Part shown: positions 8,748 through 16,955 of the stretch, piece after piece | How the letters are laid out: the number at the start of each line of letters is the position of its first letter | How positions within the stretch are numbered: the stretch's first letter is position 1 | From: Kitasatospora sp. MAA4 | Lineage (GTDB): Bacteria; Actinomycetota; Actinomycetes; Streptomycetales; Streptomycetaceae | Assembly: GCF_029893355.1 (NCBI RefSeq) | Contig: NZ_JARZAI010000020.1 | Location: 62,001-126,000 of the forward strand | DNA length: 64,000 nucleotides | Direction of reading: 5' to 3' | The notes under the pieces: model-generated | Databases searched by the model: none | Seen by the model: the letters and a program-made list of their open reading frames with translations, nothing else | Told to the model about the DNA's origin: nothing | Translations under genes and position numbers: made by a program

Positions 8748-9589
8748 TCGACGGTTGGCGCTGGGACAGCACGCTCTTCCAGGGCAGCGCGGCCTACTAC
8801 GGGCGCGGCCGGCTTCCCTACGCACCCGGCTTCGCCGAGACGCTGCGCGCCGCCCTGGGCCTTGACGGCCGGGGCCGGCTGCTCGACGTCGGCTGCGGGC
8901 CGGGGACGGTGGCGCTCGCGCTGGCGGGCTTCTTCCAGGAGGTGGTCGGCCTCGATCCCGACCAGGACATGCTGGCCGAGGCCGAACGGCAGCGCGAGCG
9001 GCGCGGGATCACCAACGCGCGGTGGGTGCCCGGCCGCGCCGAAGACCTGCCGGGCGCCGTGTCGGGCGGGTTCCGCGTCGTGGCCTTCGGCCAGTCCTTC
9101 CACTGGACGGACCGCGACCGGGTCGCGGCCGCCGTCCTGGAGCTGCTGGAGCCGGGCGGAGCGTTCGTCCACCTGAGCGACCTCAAGAACCCGCCCGCAG
9201 AAGCACATTCATCGCCGCTGCCGCATCCGGCCCCACCGGCCGAGCAGATCAGCGAGCTGGTGCGCCACTACCTGGGCCCCGAACGGCGGGCAGGCCAGGG
9301 CACGTTGCCGAACGGCACCCCGGGCCGCGAGGACCTCGTGCTGGCCAGGGCCGGGTTCGAGAACGCCGAACGGCACGTCGTGCCCGCCGGCCAGGTCGTC
9401 ACCCGCGGCGTGGACGACCTGGTGGCCTGGGTGTTCTCCCTCTCCTTCTCCGCGCCCCACCTGTTCGGCGACCGGCTGGAGGACTTCCGGCGCGACCTGC
9501 ACGCGCTGCTGCGGCAGGCGTCACCCGACGGCCGGTTCGCCGAACACCTCCCGCCGACCGAGATCATGACCTGGCGCAGGCCGCGCTGA
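8744..9589 (+). CDS. Class I SAM-dependent methyltransferase
   Basis: A 281-residue Rossmann-fold methyltransferase. Motif I reads LLDVGCGPGTVALAL (residues 47-61), the acidic end of strand beta-2 is VVGLDPDQDML, and motif post-II/III appears as VVAFGQSFHWTDR. The FHWTDR stretch and overall length place it with the UbiE/methyltransferase-11-like small-molecule enzymes. The substrate cannot be deduced. It is coupled by a 4-nt overlap to the upstream GNAT, and its end meets the convergent deacetylase gene with one base between stops. Confidence 0.85.
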   Translation: MIDGWRWDSTLFQGSAAYYGRGRLPYAPGFAETLRAALGLDGRGRLLDVGCGPGTVALALAGFFQEVVGLDPDQDMLAEAERQRERRGITNARWVPGRAEDLPGAVSGGFRVVAFGQSFHWTDRDRVAAAVLELLEPGGAFVHLSDLKNPPAEAHSSPLPHPAPPAEQISELVRHYLGPERRAGQGTLPNGTPGREDLVLARAGFENAERHVVPAGQVVTRGVDDLVAWVFSLSFSAPHLFGDRLEDFRRDLHALLRQASPDGRFAEHLPPTEIMTWRRPR

Positions 9590-9590
9590 G

Positions 9591-10433
9591 TCAGCTCAGG
9601 TCCGAGAGGCGGACGAACCGGTGACCGGCGGCCAGCAGCGATGGCACGGCGGCGGCGATGCCGTCGGCCGTACCGCCGCCGGGATGGTTCATGTGCCCGA
9701 GGACGATGGCGCCCGACGGCGCGGCCGCGACCTCCGCGCGCACCTGTGCGGAGGTCAGGGTCGCTCCGGCGTCGCCGTTGACCGTGAAGCCGGCCAGCAG
9801 TTGGCCCAGGTCGGCGGCGATCCGGGCGGCCACGTCGTCGTAGTGCGCGGTCCCGGAGCGGAAGAACCGAGGTCGGCGGCCGAGCAGCCCGGTCAGCTTC
9901 GCCGCGTTGGCCTCCACCTCGTCGTACACCTCGCCCGCGTCCCGGGTGCCGGCGATGCCGTACGCGGAGCGGCCGGAGACGGAGAGCGGGCGGTGGGCGG
10001 TGCCGTGGTTGCCGATCTCGAACAGCGGGTCGCCCGCCAGCTCCTCGAACCGGTCCGGGTTGGCGTCGATCCACCGCGCGTTGACGAAGAGTGTGGCGGG
10101 CACTCGGTTGGCCCGTAGGAAGTCGATCAGCCCGGCGTCATAGCCGCACCCTCCCGTGCTGCCACAGGCGTCGAAGGTCAGGGCCAGCAGGGGCCGGTCG
10201 TCGGGCAGAGCGGTGATCACGCCCGGCACCTCCATCCCCCACGCGGACGGCTCGACCCCTTCGTACCGGGCCACGATCTCGTCCCGGCTGACATGTGCCG
10301 GGACGGGGGCTGCACCCTCCCGTGCGTCCGACGGCGCCCGCTCGGCCCTCGGAACCGGCTGCCAGGGTGCCTGAACCCCCATCAGCGCTCCGCCGGCCAC
10401 CGCCGCCAGCACCCTTCGCCGACTCACCGCCAT
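9591..10433 (-). CDS. Secreted polysaccharide deacetylase (CE4/NodB), Tat signal
   Basis: A 280-residue carbohydrate esterase family 4 protein. The start is set at the ATG 10433, giving MAVSRRRVLAAVAGGALM, a twin-arginine signal peptide. The NodB domain shows motif 1 LALTFDACGSTGG (Asp base plus metal Asp replaced by the DAC form seen in a subset of CE4 enzymes) and motif 2 GNHGTAHRPLS (HxxxH metal ligands). Such enzymes remove acetyl groups from N-acetylglucosamine polymers such as peptidoglycan or chitin-like chains outside the cell. It is divergent from lipase gene 10658, with inverted repeats between them. Confidence 0.85.
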   Translation of the reverse strand: MAVSRRRVLAAVAGGALMGVQAPWQPVPRAERAPSDAREGAAPVPAHVSRDEIVARYEGVEPSAWGMEVPGVITALPDDRPLLALTFDACGSTGGCGYDAGLIDFLRANRVPATLFVNARWIDANPDRFEELAGDPLFEIGNHGTAHRPLSVSGRSAYGIAGTRDAGEVYDEVEANAAKLTGLLGRRPRFFRSGTAHYDDVAARIAADLGQLLAGFTVNGDAGATLTSAQVRAEVAAAPSGAIVLGHMNHPGGGTADGIAAAVPSLLAAGHRFVRLSDLS

Positions 10434-10563
10434 GCCGTCTCCTACTGTCGGACAATCCCACCAGCAGGCCAATCCTGACCCCGGGTCGTCCCCCGCAGCC
10501 GCCCCAACACTCCGCCTCACCCCCGTCCGGCTGAGCCACAGCCCGACCTCCTGCCTCCCTGCC

Positions 10564-10622
10564 TCCTCCTGGAGGATGACCCCCCTCCGCGAGGAGGACC
10601 CAAGATCGCCCGTCGTAACGAC
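10564..10622. promoter_or_regulatory. Inverted repeats in divergent promoter region
   Basis: The 224-bp gap between the deacetylase and the lipase holds TCCTCC-T-GGAGGA at 10564-10576, CCTC-CGC-GAGG just after it, and GTCGT-A-ACGAC at 10612-10622. They are candidate operator sites for one or both genes; no regulator is identified. Confidence 0.4.
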
Positions 10623-10644
10623 GACCGCTCCCGGCCCCCGCGCC

Positions 10645-10657
10645 TACCGTCTTCCCC
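10645..10657 (+). promoter_or_regulatory. Leaderless promoter of lipase gene 10658
   Basis: TACCGT (TANNNT) is 7 nt before the ATG, so transcription would begin at the start codon. No Shine-Dalgarno sequence is present. The -35 region is not recognisable. Confidence 0.5.
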
Positions 10658-11851
10658 ATGACCCGCACTCGCAGCATCACACTCGCCGCCGCGCTCCTCG
10701 CCCTCGTCCTGCCGCTACCCATCGCGGCCGCCGGGACGGCCTTCGCGGCACCGGCCACCGCCCCCGCCGTCAGCTCGCCCGCCATCACCGCGCCCGCGCA
10801 GCAGCTCCAACTTCCGCGCCCGACCGGACAGTACGCGGTCGGCACCGACGACCTGCACCTGGTCGACCGGCAGCGCCAGGACCCGTGGGTGCCATCGGCC
10901 GGACCGCGGCAGCTGATGGTCTCGATGTACTACCCGGCGGTCCACGGCACCGGCCGCCCAGCGCCCTACATGACCACGGCCGCGGCGCAGGACTTCATCG
11001 ACTTCGAGGTCCCGGGCAGCGCGCTGTCCGCCACCGCGCTGGCCGCCACCAGGACGTACGCCTACGCCGACGCCCGTCCGGAGCACGGCCGCTTCCCGCT
11101 GGTGGTGCTCTCGCCGGGGATGGAGCAGCCGCGCGCGATGCTCACCGGCCTCGCGGTGGACCTGGCCAGCCGCGGCTACGTGGTGGCGGTGGTCGACCAC
11201 ACCTACGAGAACACCGGGACCACCTTCCCCGACGGCACCACCCTGGGCTGCACGATCTGCAATCAGCCGGTCCCCGGCGGTCCGGCCGCCATCGTCGACA
11301 GCCGCGCCAAGGATCTCGCGTTCACGATCGGCCAGCTGACCGAAAGCCACTCGCCTTGGCCCCACGCGGACCTGATAGACCGTTCGCGGATCGCCGTGGC
11401 CGGTCACTCGGTGGGCGGCGCCGCCGCGCTCGCCACGATGGCCGTCGACCCGCGGGTGCGGGCCGGGGCCGACCTGGACGGCACCCTGTTCACCCCGGTG
11501 CCGGCCAGCGGCCTGGCCGGTCGGTCCTTCCTCCTGTTCGGCACCCAGATCGACCACAACGTCGGCGGCTCGGACTCCACCTGGGGCGACACCTACGCGG
11601 CGTTGGACGGCTGGAAGGAGTGGCTGACCGTGGCAGGCACCGTGCACGCCAGCTTCACCGATATCCCGATCCTCGCCACTGAGGGCGGGATCCCGCTGCC
11701 GCCGCAGATGCAGACCTCGGCGCAGCGCGGCATGCAGCTCACCCGCGACTACGTCGCCGCCTACTTCGACCAGCAGCTGAAGGGCCGCCCGCAGCCGCTG
11801 CTGACCGGCCCCAACCCGGCCGACCCGGAGGTCGCCTTCCAGCACCCGTGA
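10658..11851 (+). CDS. Secreted PAF-acetylhydrolase-type lipase/esterase
   Basis: A 397-residue alpha/beta hydrolase with a Sec signal peptide (hydrophobic residues 8-30, cleavage near FAAP). The nucleophile elbow GHSVGG places Ser251, followed by an acidic ADLDGT turn and VHASFTD near the catalytic His. The family (PF03403) includes the extracellular lipase of Streptomyces exfoliatus, a known homologue of mammalian platelet-activating-factor acetylhydrolase, which fits the domain order here. It is paralogous over its whole mature length to the protein at 16956. It ends just before a nested hairpin and is convergent with the sedolisin gene. Confidence 0.85.
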   Translation: MTRTRSITLAAALLALVLPLPIAAAGTAFAAPATAPAVSSPAITAPAQQLQLPRPTGQYAVGTDDLHLVDRQRQDPWVPSAGPRQLMVSMYYPAVHGTGRPAPYMTTAAAQDFIDFEVPGSALSATALAATRTYAYADARPEHGRFPLVVLSPGMEQPRAMLTGLAVDLASRGYVVAVVDHTYENTGTTFPDGTTLGCTICNQPVPGGPAAIVDSRAKDLAFTIGQLTESHSPWPHADLIDRSRIAVAGHSVGGAAALATMAVDPRVRAGADLDGTLFTPVPASGLAGRSFLLFGTQIDHNVGGSDSTWGDTYAALDGWKEWLTVAGTVHASFTDIPILATEGGIPLPPQMQTSAQRGMQLTRDYVAAYFDQQLKGRPQPLLTGPNPADPEVAFQHP

Positions 11852-11870
11852 CCAACCCACGAAACGGCTG

Positions 11871-11911
11871 GGGGCGGCCGCTCGGCGCCGAGAGCACCGT
11901 GCGACCGCCCC
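11871..11911. terminator. Nested hairpin between convergent genes
   Basis: An outer stem GGGGCGG/CCGCCCC continues as CGC/GCG past one mismatch, and encloses the 12-bp palindrome CTCGGCGCCGAG at 11881-11892. It lies between the stops of the lipase and sedolisin genes and could terminate both. No U-tract, as is common in high-GC actinomycetes. Confidence 0.5.
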
Positions 11912-11924
11912 GGTCCGGGTGGAG

Positions 11925-13994
11925 CTACGGCGCGTCGTGGCCGCCGTCGTGGTCGTGGTCGTGGTCGTCCGGCGGGCAGTAGGAGCGCAAGTAGTCCGCG
12001 CTGGGGGTGCCGACGCCGGTGACGTCGTCGTAGCCCTCGACGGCCGACAGGGAGGAGTCCTTGCCGAGCGTGCGCAGCGAGGTGACCGTACCGGCGCTGG
12101 CGTCCACGCTGTTGGTGAAGTCGACGCGCACCTCGGCCAGTTCACTGCCGGGCCCGAACGGGTGGTCGGTCACGTCGTGGTAGGCGCCGGAGCCGAACCG
12201 GGCGTAGATCGCCGGGTTGGCGAAGCCCAGCGGCGAACCCTGGGCCTGCTGGGCCAGCGCCTGGAGGCCGGCCGTCACCGGGCACGCCAGGCTGGTGCCG
12301 CCGACGCGGTACTCGCTGTACTTGGCGGTGCCGTCGGGGAACGCCTGCGTCTGGCCGACCAGGAAGCCGGTGTTGGGGTCGGCGACCGCTGCGATGTCCG
12401 GCACCACGCGGTTGCGCCCGCCGTTCGCCGTCACCAGGGCCTCGGGCACGATGCCGTTCTGGTAGAACGGCGCGTCGAAGCGGGAGCTGGTGCCGCCGCC
12501 CGCGCCGCCGTTGAAGGTGCCGGGGAAGTTCGTCCAGCTGGTGCCGTCCGTCGACAGGACCGACTTCAGGGTTCCCCAACCGGTCTCGAAGCGGTAGGAG
12601 TTGGAGGAGTCCAGGCCCAGCGAGGTGCCGCCGACGGCGGTCACCCACGGCATCGAGGCCGGCACGTCGCTCTGCTTGGTACCGGTCTTGGCGACCTCGT
12701 CGCCGTCGTCGCCGCTGGAGAAGTAGAAGCCGATACCCTGCACCGCGCCGCGTACGAAGATCCGGCGGTAGACCTGGTCGAGCGACGGGTCGCTCGCATT
12801 CTCGGCCTCGCCATAGGAGTTGGAGACGATGTCGGCCAAGTGCTGGTCGACCACCCGGTCCAGCGCGTCGATCAGGTCGGGGTCGGTGCAGGAGGCCGCG
12901 CCGACGTAGCTGATGTCGGCCTCGGGCGCCATCCCGTGCAGCGCCTCGACGTCGAGCGTCTGCTCGCCGTACCAGCCGCTCGCGTCGCAGGCGTTCGGGT
13001 CGACGCTGGTGTCCGCCGTGGTGTGGGTCCACACCGCCGGGTCGTAGCGCAGCAGTTGGTTCTTGCCGTACGGGGCGTCGCCGTGCGCCGCAGCGTACTG
13101 CGTGACGTCGTCCCCCAGCGTCGGCGAGTCGTAGGCGTCGACGATCGCGACCTTCACGCCGCGGCCCGTCAGCCCGGTCTCGGCGGCGCCGTACGCGCTG
13201 CGCAGCTGGCTGCCGTTGTAGCCCTGGAGCACGTACGGCTGAGTGGCACCGTACGCCTGCGGCGTGCCGGTCGCCGGGTTGGAGCCGTAGAACGTCGAGA
13301 ACGGAGGCGAGTTGACGAACGCCGGACCCGGACCCGGCAGCGTGTCGCGCGGCTCCGACTTGCCCGCGGGCGGAGCGTCCGAAGCGCGCGCCTTGCCCGG
13401 GTGCACCCGGCTCGGCGCGGTGCTCAGGCCGCTGACGCTCAGCACGTCGGCGGCCAGCGCGGCCGGCACGGTGACGTCGGCGGCCGGCGCGCGGTAGGTC
13501 CGGCCGTCGCGGTGGTAGGTGCGCAGCTCGGTGCCGAACGCGCGCTCGGCGGTGTCCACGTCGCCCTGGACGGTGAGGTAATGCGCGTTGGACGCGATGA
13601 CCTGCATGCCGGCCGAGGTCAGCCAGGACCGGACCCGCGCGCTCTGGTCGTCGGTCGGCCCGAAGCGCTCGTTCAGCTGCTGCGCCGTCAGGTAGTGGCC
13701 ATAGGAACCCGACTTCGGGTCGGAGACCTGCCGCGCCAGCGCCTCCAGGCCCGCCTGGTCACGCCCGGCCAGGTACACCCGGGCGGTGACCGGCGCCGCC
13801 CCGGCGGCCGCGCCCGCGTCGGTGGACGGCTGTGCCCAGGCGGGCTTGGTGCCCGCGACGATGGCCCGGCCCTGCCGCGGCGCGGGCGAGGCGGCGTGGG
13901 CCGCCGTCGTCGTCCCGGCCGAGACGGCGGCGAGCAGCGGCAGCACCGCCGCCAGCGCCACTCCCCCTCGTCTGCGTGAGCTGCTGATGCGCAT
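11925..13994 (-). CDS. Sedolisin (S53) serine-carboxyl protease, secreted pro-enzyme
   Basis: A 689-residue preproprotein. Signal peptide: residues 1-35 (RRRG then a hydrophobic core). The pro-kumamolisin activation domain spans about 70-190 (HYLTAQQLNERFGPTDDQ is diagnostic). The catalytic domain follows: Glu344 and Asp348 in EQTLDVEALHG, and Ser568 in GGTSLACPVTAGL, giving the Ser-Glu-Asp triad. The C-terminal GYDDVTGVGTP segment fits the calcium site. These enzymes are acid-active extracellular endopeptidases that self-process. The last residues form an unusual His/Asp tail (DDHDHDHDGGHD). ATG 13994 is preceded by GAAAGGG; an upstream in-frame start at 14045 would spoil the signal peptide. 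Confidence 0.9.
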   Translation of the reverse strand: MRISSSRRRGGVALAAVLPLLAAVSAGTTTAAHAASPAPRQGRAIVAGTKPAWAQPSTDAGAAAGAAPVTARVYLAGRDQAGLEALARQVSDPKSGSYGHYLTAQQLNERFGPTDDQSARVRSWLTSAGMQVIASNAHYLTVQGDVDTAERAFGTELRTYHRDGRTYRAPAADVTVPAALAADVLSVSGLSTAPSRVHPGKARASDAPPAGKSEPRDTLPGPGPAFVNSPPFSTFYGSNPATGTPQAYGATQPYVLQGYNGSQLRSAYGAAETGLTGRGVKVAIVDAYDSPTLGDDVTQYAAAHGDAPYGKNQLLRYDPAVWTHTTADTSVDPNACDASGWYGEQTLDVEALHGMAPEADISYVGAASCTDPDLIDALDRVVDQHLADIVSNSYGEAENASDPSLDQVYRRIFVRGAVQGIGFYFSSGDDGDEVAKTGTKQSDVPASMPWVTAVGGTSLGLDSSNSYRFETGWGTLKSVLSTDGTSWTNFPGTFNGGAGGGTSSRFDAPFYQNGIVPEALVTANGGRNRVVPDIAAVADPNTGFLVGQTQAFPDGTAKYSEYRVGGTSLACPVTAGLQALAQQAQGSPLGFANPAIYARFGSGAYHDVTDHPFGPGSELAEVRVDFTNSVDASAGTVTSLRTLGKDSSLSAVEGYDDVTGVGTPSADYLRSYCPPDDHDHDHDGGHDAP

Positions 13995-14145
13995 GCAAAG
14001 CCCTTTCGATTCGAGCCTTTCCGACCGGCCGCGAGAATGCCGCAACCGGGGTGTTTTAGCCGTTTCCCGGGAGACTATTTCGAGCGCGGAGAAGCCTGTG
14101 GCGTCCTGGCCGTGTCCCGGAATACTTCACCCGCCTGCCGGTACG

Positions 14146-14280
14146 TCAGGGCCGTATGCCGAGGACCAGCAGGAGCGTGCCCAGCGCGAGGATCCCGGCG
14201 AACGAGACCGCGTACACGGCGGCGCGTCCGGAGGGGACGGGTGGGGCGCCGTCCTCGTCGTCGTGCTTCGCTCCACTCAC
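14146..14280 (-). CDS. 44-residue single-helix membrane peptide
   Basis: A short GTG-started frame overlapping the preceding stop by 4 nt (GTGA). The acidic N-terminus (AKHDDEDG) is followed by one clear transmembrane helix (AAVYAVSFAGILALGTLLLV) ending in GIRP. The coupling, helix and matching strand argue that it is a real gene. It is the last of three coupled genes divergent from the XRE-DUF5753-DUF397 regulator. Function unknown; small single-helix proteins can be toxins, membrane-complex subunits or anchors. Confidence 0.5.
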   Translation of the reverse strand: MSGAKHDDEDGAPPVPSGRAAVYAVSFAGILALGTLLLVLGIRP

Positions 14281-14483
14281 CCGCGGTCCACCGCAGCCCA
14301 GGCAACCATCGCGAGCTGCTCGACCTCGGCCAGGTGCAGCGGCCGGAGCAGGACCAGGACGGCACCGGCCTCGGTGACCTGCCAGCCAGCGTCGAGCGGC
14401 GGGTCGAGTGGCAGTCCGGCGGCGGCGAACGCGGCGTTCAACTCGGCTACTGATGCGGCTACTTGCCGACGGATCACACTCAT
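14277..14483 (-). CDS. 68-residue hypothetical protein
   Basis: A compact alpha/beta protein (ATG 14483) overlapping the upstream gene by ATGA and the downstream one by GTGA. A helix (RRQVAASVAELNAAFAAAGL) is followed by the strand-like GWQVTEAGAVLVLLRPL and a second helix. No family recognised. Middle gene of a three-gene translationally coupled unit; tight coupling suggests the products act in fixed ratio, perhaps as a complex. Confidence 0.55.
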   Translation of the reverse strand: MSVIRRQVAASVAELNAAFAAAGLPLDPPLDAGWQVTEAGAVLVLLRPLHLAEVEQLAMVAWAAVDRG

Positions 14484-14836
14484 GACACTGCCTCCGGCTC
14501 CTGAGACCCAACCGGCTTCTGCAACCAGCGCTGGTCCACCTCCCACTCCGCACCGCCGCGCTCGGGGCGCAGGTAGACCAGCGTGCCGATCCGGTCCATC
14601 AGCACGCCGAGCCGTCCGCTCAACGCGTCGCGGACCAACTCCCCGCGCTGACAGGTGACATGAACCTCGGGGGATGGCGGATTGGCGACTCCCGAGCTGA
14701 CGGTCGGGTACACCGCGACGAGCCGCAGCGACGCCTCCGGGCGGCCGCCGCAGTCGGCCGGGCATTGGCAGTCGGGCATCGTGCGGTCCACGAATGCGGG
14801 TTTGGGCATGAGAGGGCCTTCTTGATCGACCGTCAT
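14480..14836 (-). CDS. 118-residue hypothetical protein, Cys-rich N-terminus
   Basis: First gene of the coupled micro-operon. The N-terminal part holds CQCPADC, a possible metal site or disulfide loop, then HVTCQRGELVRDALSGR and a C-terminal strand-turn region (VLMDRIGTLVYLRPE). The body resembles small Streptomyces proteins found beside XRE-family regulators, but I do not recognise a named domain. ATG 14836 has GGAG 8 nt upstream; an internal ATG at 14809 with AAGAAGG is the alternative. It is divergent from the regulator at 15031 across a 194-bp gap, the classic layout for a gene set controlled by that regulator. Confidence 0.6.
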   Translation of the reverse strand: MTVDQEGPLMPKPAFVDRTMPDCQCPADCGGRPEASLRLVAVYPTVSSGVANPPSPEVHVTCQRGELVRDALSGRLGVLMDRIGTLVYLRPERGGAEWEVDQRWLQKPVGSQEPEAVS

Positions 14837-15030
14837 TCCTGTTTCTCCATAGCCGTGCTGGACATCCTGAGCACCTCGGAACGTCACGAATTCCCTCGTG
14901 GGGTGGGTTTCATCGCGAACATCGGGGCCAAATCCCCGGTTCGAGTGCACAATCAGTGTCGGCCCTCCCGGGGTCGATCACCAAGCAGGACCGCATGTCT
15001 CCTTCCCCGACTCATATCCGGTGGTGTCTG

Positions 15031-16089
15031 ATGCCACGTCGTAAGCTCGTCCCCGACCCCGCCCGCAGCTCAGCCGCCCTGTGGGGACGGGAGTTGGCCC
15101 ACTGGCGCCGGGCCGCTCATATGACCCAACAACAGTTGGCCGAGCTCGTCCACTGCGACCAGTCGTGGATCTCGGCTCTGGAGAACGGCCGCGCGATCCC
15201 GACCAAGTCCTTCGCGCAGCAGTGCGACGACGCCCTCGGAGCGGGTGGCGTCCTGGCCCGCTCGTACGAGTACGTGGAGCGGGTGGGCGACGACCACGCG
15301 CCGGACTGGTTCCAGCGCTTCCGCAAGTTGGAGGCGGAGGCGGAGGAGGTCTTGGACTGGCAGCCTTACCGCCTTTCCGGCTGGCTACAGACAGAGGCCT
15401 ACGCGCGAGCACTCATCGACGGCTTCGGCGCTGCTCCCGACGCAGCGACCGCCGAGGAGTGGGTCCAGGCCCGACTGGCGCGGAAGGCCATGATCTTCGC
15501 TCCAGACGGACCCAAGATCGTCTCCCTCCTGGACGAGTCCGTGATCCGCCGTGTGGTCGGATCACCGCAGATCCAAGCCGAAGCCTTGCGTCACCTCCTT
15601 GAGTTGAGCACCCGAAAGAACGTGACGATCCAGATCCTGCCCATGGGCGCGGACACAACGTCGGCGTTCGGCTATTTGATGACCTTCCTACACCTGCCGA
15701 ACGGGCAACGCTGGTTGTACTCCGAGACTCTGACGCGGGGACACTTCTGCGGGGATGGGGCCGAGCTCAAGCAGCTCCGGTGGCACTATGATCAGCTCCG
15801 AGCGCAAGCACTCTCGGCGCCGGCAAGCAGGCGCCTGATCCGCCGCATCTTGGAAGAGTTGATCAACGTGGCCAAACCTCGGAACCTCGCATCAGCCTCC
15901 TGGCTCAAGTCCTCCTACTCCGGAGGCGAGGGCGGCAACTGCATCGAGGTCTCCACCGACTTCGCCGCCACCGGCGCCGTGCCCGTCCGGGACTCCAAGG
16001 ACCCCCACGGACCCGCCCTCATCCTTCCCACCGACAGCTGGTCGAGCTTCGTCACCGGCATCCGCAACGGGGACTTCGGCACCCTCTGA
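15031..16089 (+). CDS. XRE-DUF5753 regulator fused to a DUF397 domain
   Basis: A 352-residue three-domain protein. Residues 20-75 form a helix-turn-helix of the XRE type (MTQQQLAELVHCDQSWISAL). Residues 95-275 match DUF5753, the ligand/effector part of the WhiJ-like regulators (PYRLSGWLQTEAYARALID, IQILPMGA). Residues 287-348 form a complete DUF397 domain (SWLKSSYSGGEGGNC, VPVRDSKDPHGPAL). In streptomycetes DUF397 proteins are normally separate small genes next to the regulator, and DUF397-type partners restrain regulators such as WhiJ. Here the two are one chain with no frame break. ATG 15031 is the only suitable start. The micro-operon diverges from it. Confidence 0.85.
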   Translation: MPRRKLVPDPARSSAALWGRELAHWRRAAHMTQQQLAELVHCDQSWISALENGRAIPTKSFAQQCDDALGAGGVLARSYEYVERVGDDHAPDWFQRFRKLEAEAEEVLDWQPYRLSGWLQTEAYARALIDGFGAAPDAATAEEWVQARLARKAMIFAPDGPKIVSLLDESVIRRVVGSPQIQAEALRHLLELSTRKNVTIQILPMGADTTSAFGYLMTFLHLPNGQRWLYSETLTRGHFCGDGAELKQLRWHYDQLRAQALSAPASRRLIRRILEELINVAKPRNLASASWLKSSYSGGEGGNCIEVSTDFAATGAVPVRDSKDPHGPALILPTDSWSSFVTGIRNGDFGTL

Positions 16090-16134
16090 GGCATGGGTTG
16101 TCTCCACGGCCCGTGCGAGTATGGCGACGTGACA

Positions 16135-16596
16135 ATGACGAACAACAGTTGCCTTCGCACCGCGACCGCAAGCGACGGTGTCGCGTTGCTCCGCCTCTGG
16201 GGGCTGTTGTTCGACGACGACGCAGGCCGAGAGGAGCCGTGGCGACGTCACGCCGCCGAGTGGTTCGCCTGCTTCGTGGAAGATCCGGGCAGTGCTCACT
16301 TCCCGGTGATCGAGGTCGACGGTGAGATCGTCGCCACGGCGATCGGCAGCCTCGAACTCGGCGTGCCCAACCCCCAGTGCACCAAGGGGCGCGCGGTGCG
16401 CCTCACGAACCTTGTCACCCTGACCGAACACCGCGGACACGGCTACGGAACGGCGCTCGTCCTCGACGTGCTCAGCTGGGCCAGGTCCATTGACGCCGAC
16501 CGAGTTGACCTGAGCGCCACCGCGGAAGGCAAGCGCCTCTACGACAAGCTCGGCTTCAGGATGACCTCGGCCCCGCGGATGAAGTTCGTCTTGTAG
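16135..16596 (+). CDS. GNAT-family N-acetyltransferase
   Basis: A 153-residue GNAT with the acetyl-CoA loop EHRGHGYGTALVLDVL and beta-4 strand RLTNLVTLT before it; the C-terminal LYDKLGFRMT closes the fold. The acyl acceptor is unknown. ATG 16135 is chosen; a GTG at 16129 would add two residues and neither has a clear ribosome binding site. It stands 45 nt after the fused regulator and could be co-transcribed with it. Confidence 0.8.
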   Translation: MTNNSCLRTATASDGVALLRLWGLLFDDDAGREEPWRRHAAEWFACFVEDPGSAHFPVIEVDGEIVATAIGSLELGVPNPQCTKGRAVRLTNLVTLTEHRGHGYGTALVLDVLSWARSIDADRVDLSATAEGKRLYDKLGFRMTSAPRMKFVL

Positions 16597-16754
16597 CACA
16601 CCGCTTGCCCTCGCGCACGATCCGCCGCAGGTCTCCCGGCTGACGGTGATGACCACCCCGCACGCGATCAACCGGCTCCGCAAAAATCCGCGGTTGCCTC
16701 ATGCTGCCGCGCTGGTGGGCAGGGCTTCGGCATAGTCGCGTGACATCCGTGCCC

Positions 16755-16848
16755 CGTGCGTCACGGAGGTCTGGAACCCCCGCGAACCGTTCCAGCAGTC
16801 CAGGGATCTCCTCCGGAGCAAGCTCGGGATGATCGAAAGGAGCCTCCC
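16755..16848 (-). pseudogene. Possible remnant of an ISAs1-type transposase
   Basis: About 30 codons read FDHPELAPEEIPGLLERFAG then VPDLRDARGT. This resembles the N-terminal region of ISAs1-family transposases (LLERFAxVPDPRDARGVRH), after which the expected RHPL sequence is lost. A stop precedes it by a few codons. The match rests on memory of the family motif, so the call is tentative. Confidence 0.35.
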
Positions 16849-16916
16849 CAAGACGGCCTCAGGGGCCTCTCCCGGAAAACCCCTAAGGGCTCCGATCTAC
16901 TCCATCCGCCTCTGAG

Positions 16917-16926
16917 TTGACGTCAA
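16917..16926. promoter_or_regulatory. Perfect palindrome TTGACGTCAA
   Basis: A 10-bp palindrome 30 bp upstream of the second lipase start; its left half also reads as a -35-like TTGACG. It may be an operator. The spacing to TATACA (12 bp) is too short for a standard promoter. Confidence 0.35.
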
Positions 16927-16955
16927 GTTCCTTTTATACAGCCTACGTTGCAGCT

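Larger units (their letters stand above)
16597..16955. other. Gene-poor 359-bp gap, possible IS remnant and lipase promoter
   Basis: No intact gene. The middle carries, on the minus strand, a short stretch resembling a transposase N-terminus (listed separately). The right end holds the palindrome TTGACGTCAA at 16917-16926 just upstream of the lipase start at 16956, with TATACA at 16935-16940 as a possible -10 element. Confidence 0.5.

Noticed and set aside
14045-14125. Two similar 27-bp stretches (GTGTTTTAGCCGTTTCCCGG-like) upstream of the sedolisin gene
   Set aside because: Similarity is only about 70 percent and no promoter element aligns consistently, so I do not call a functional repeat.
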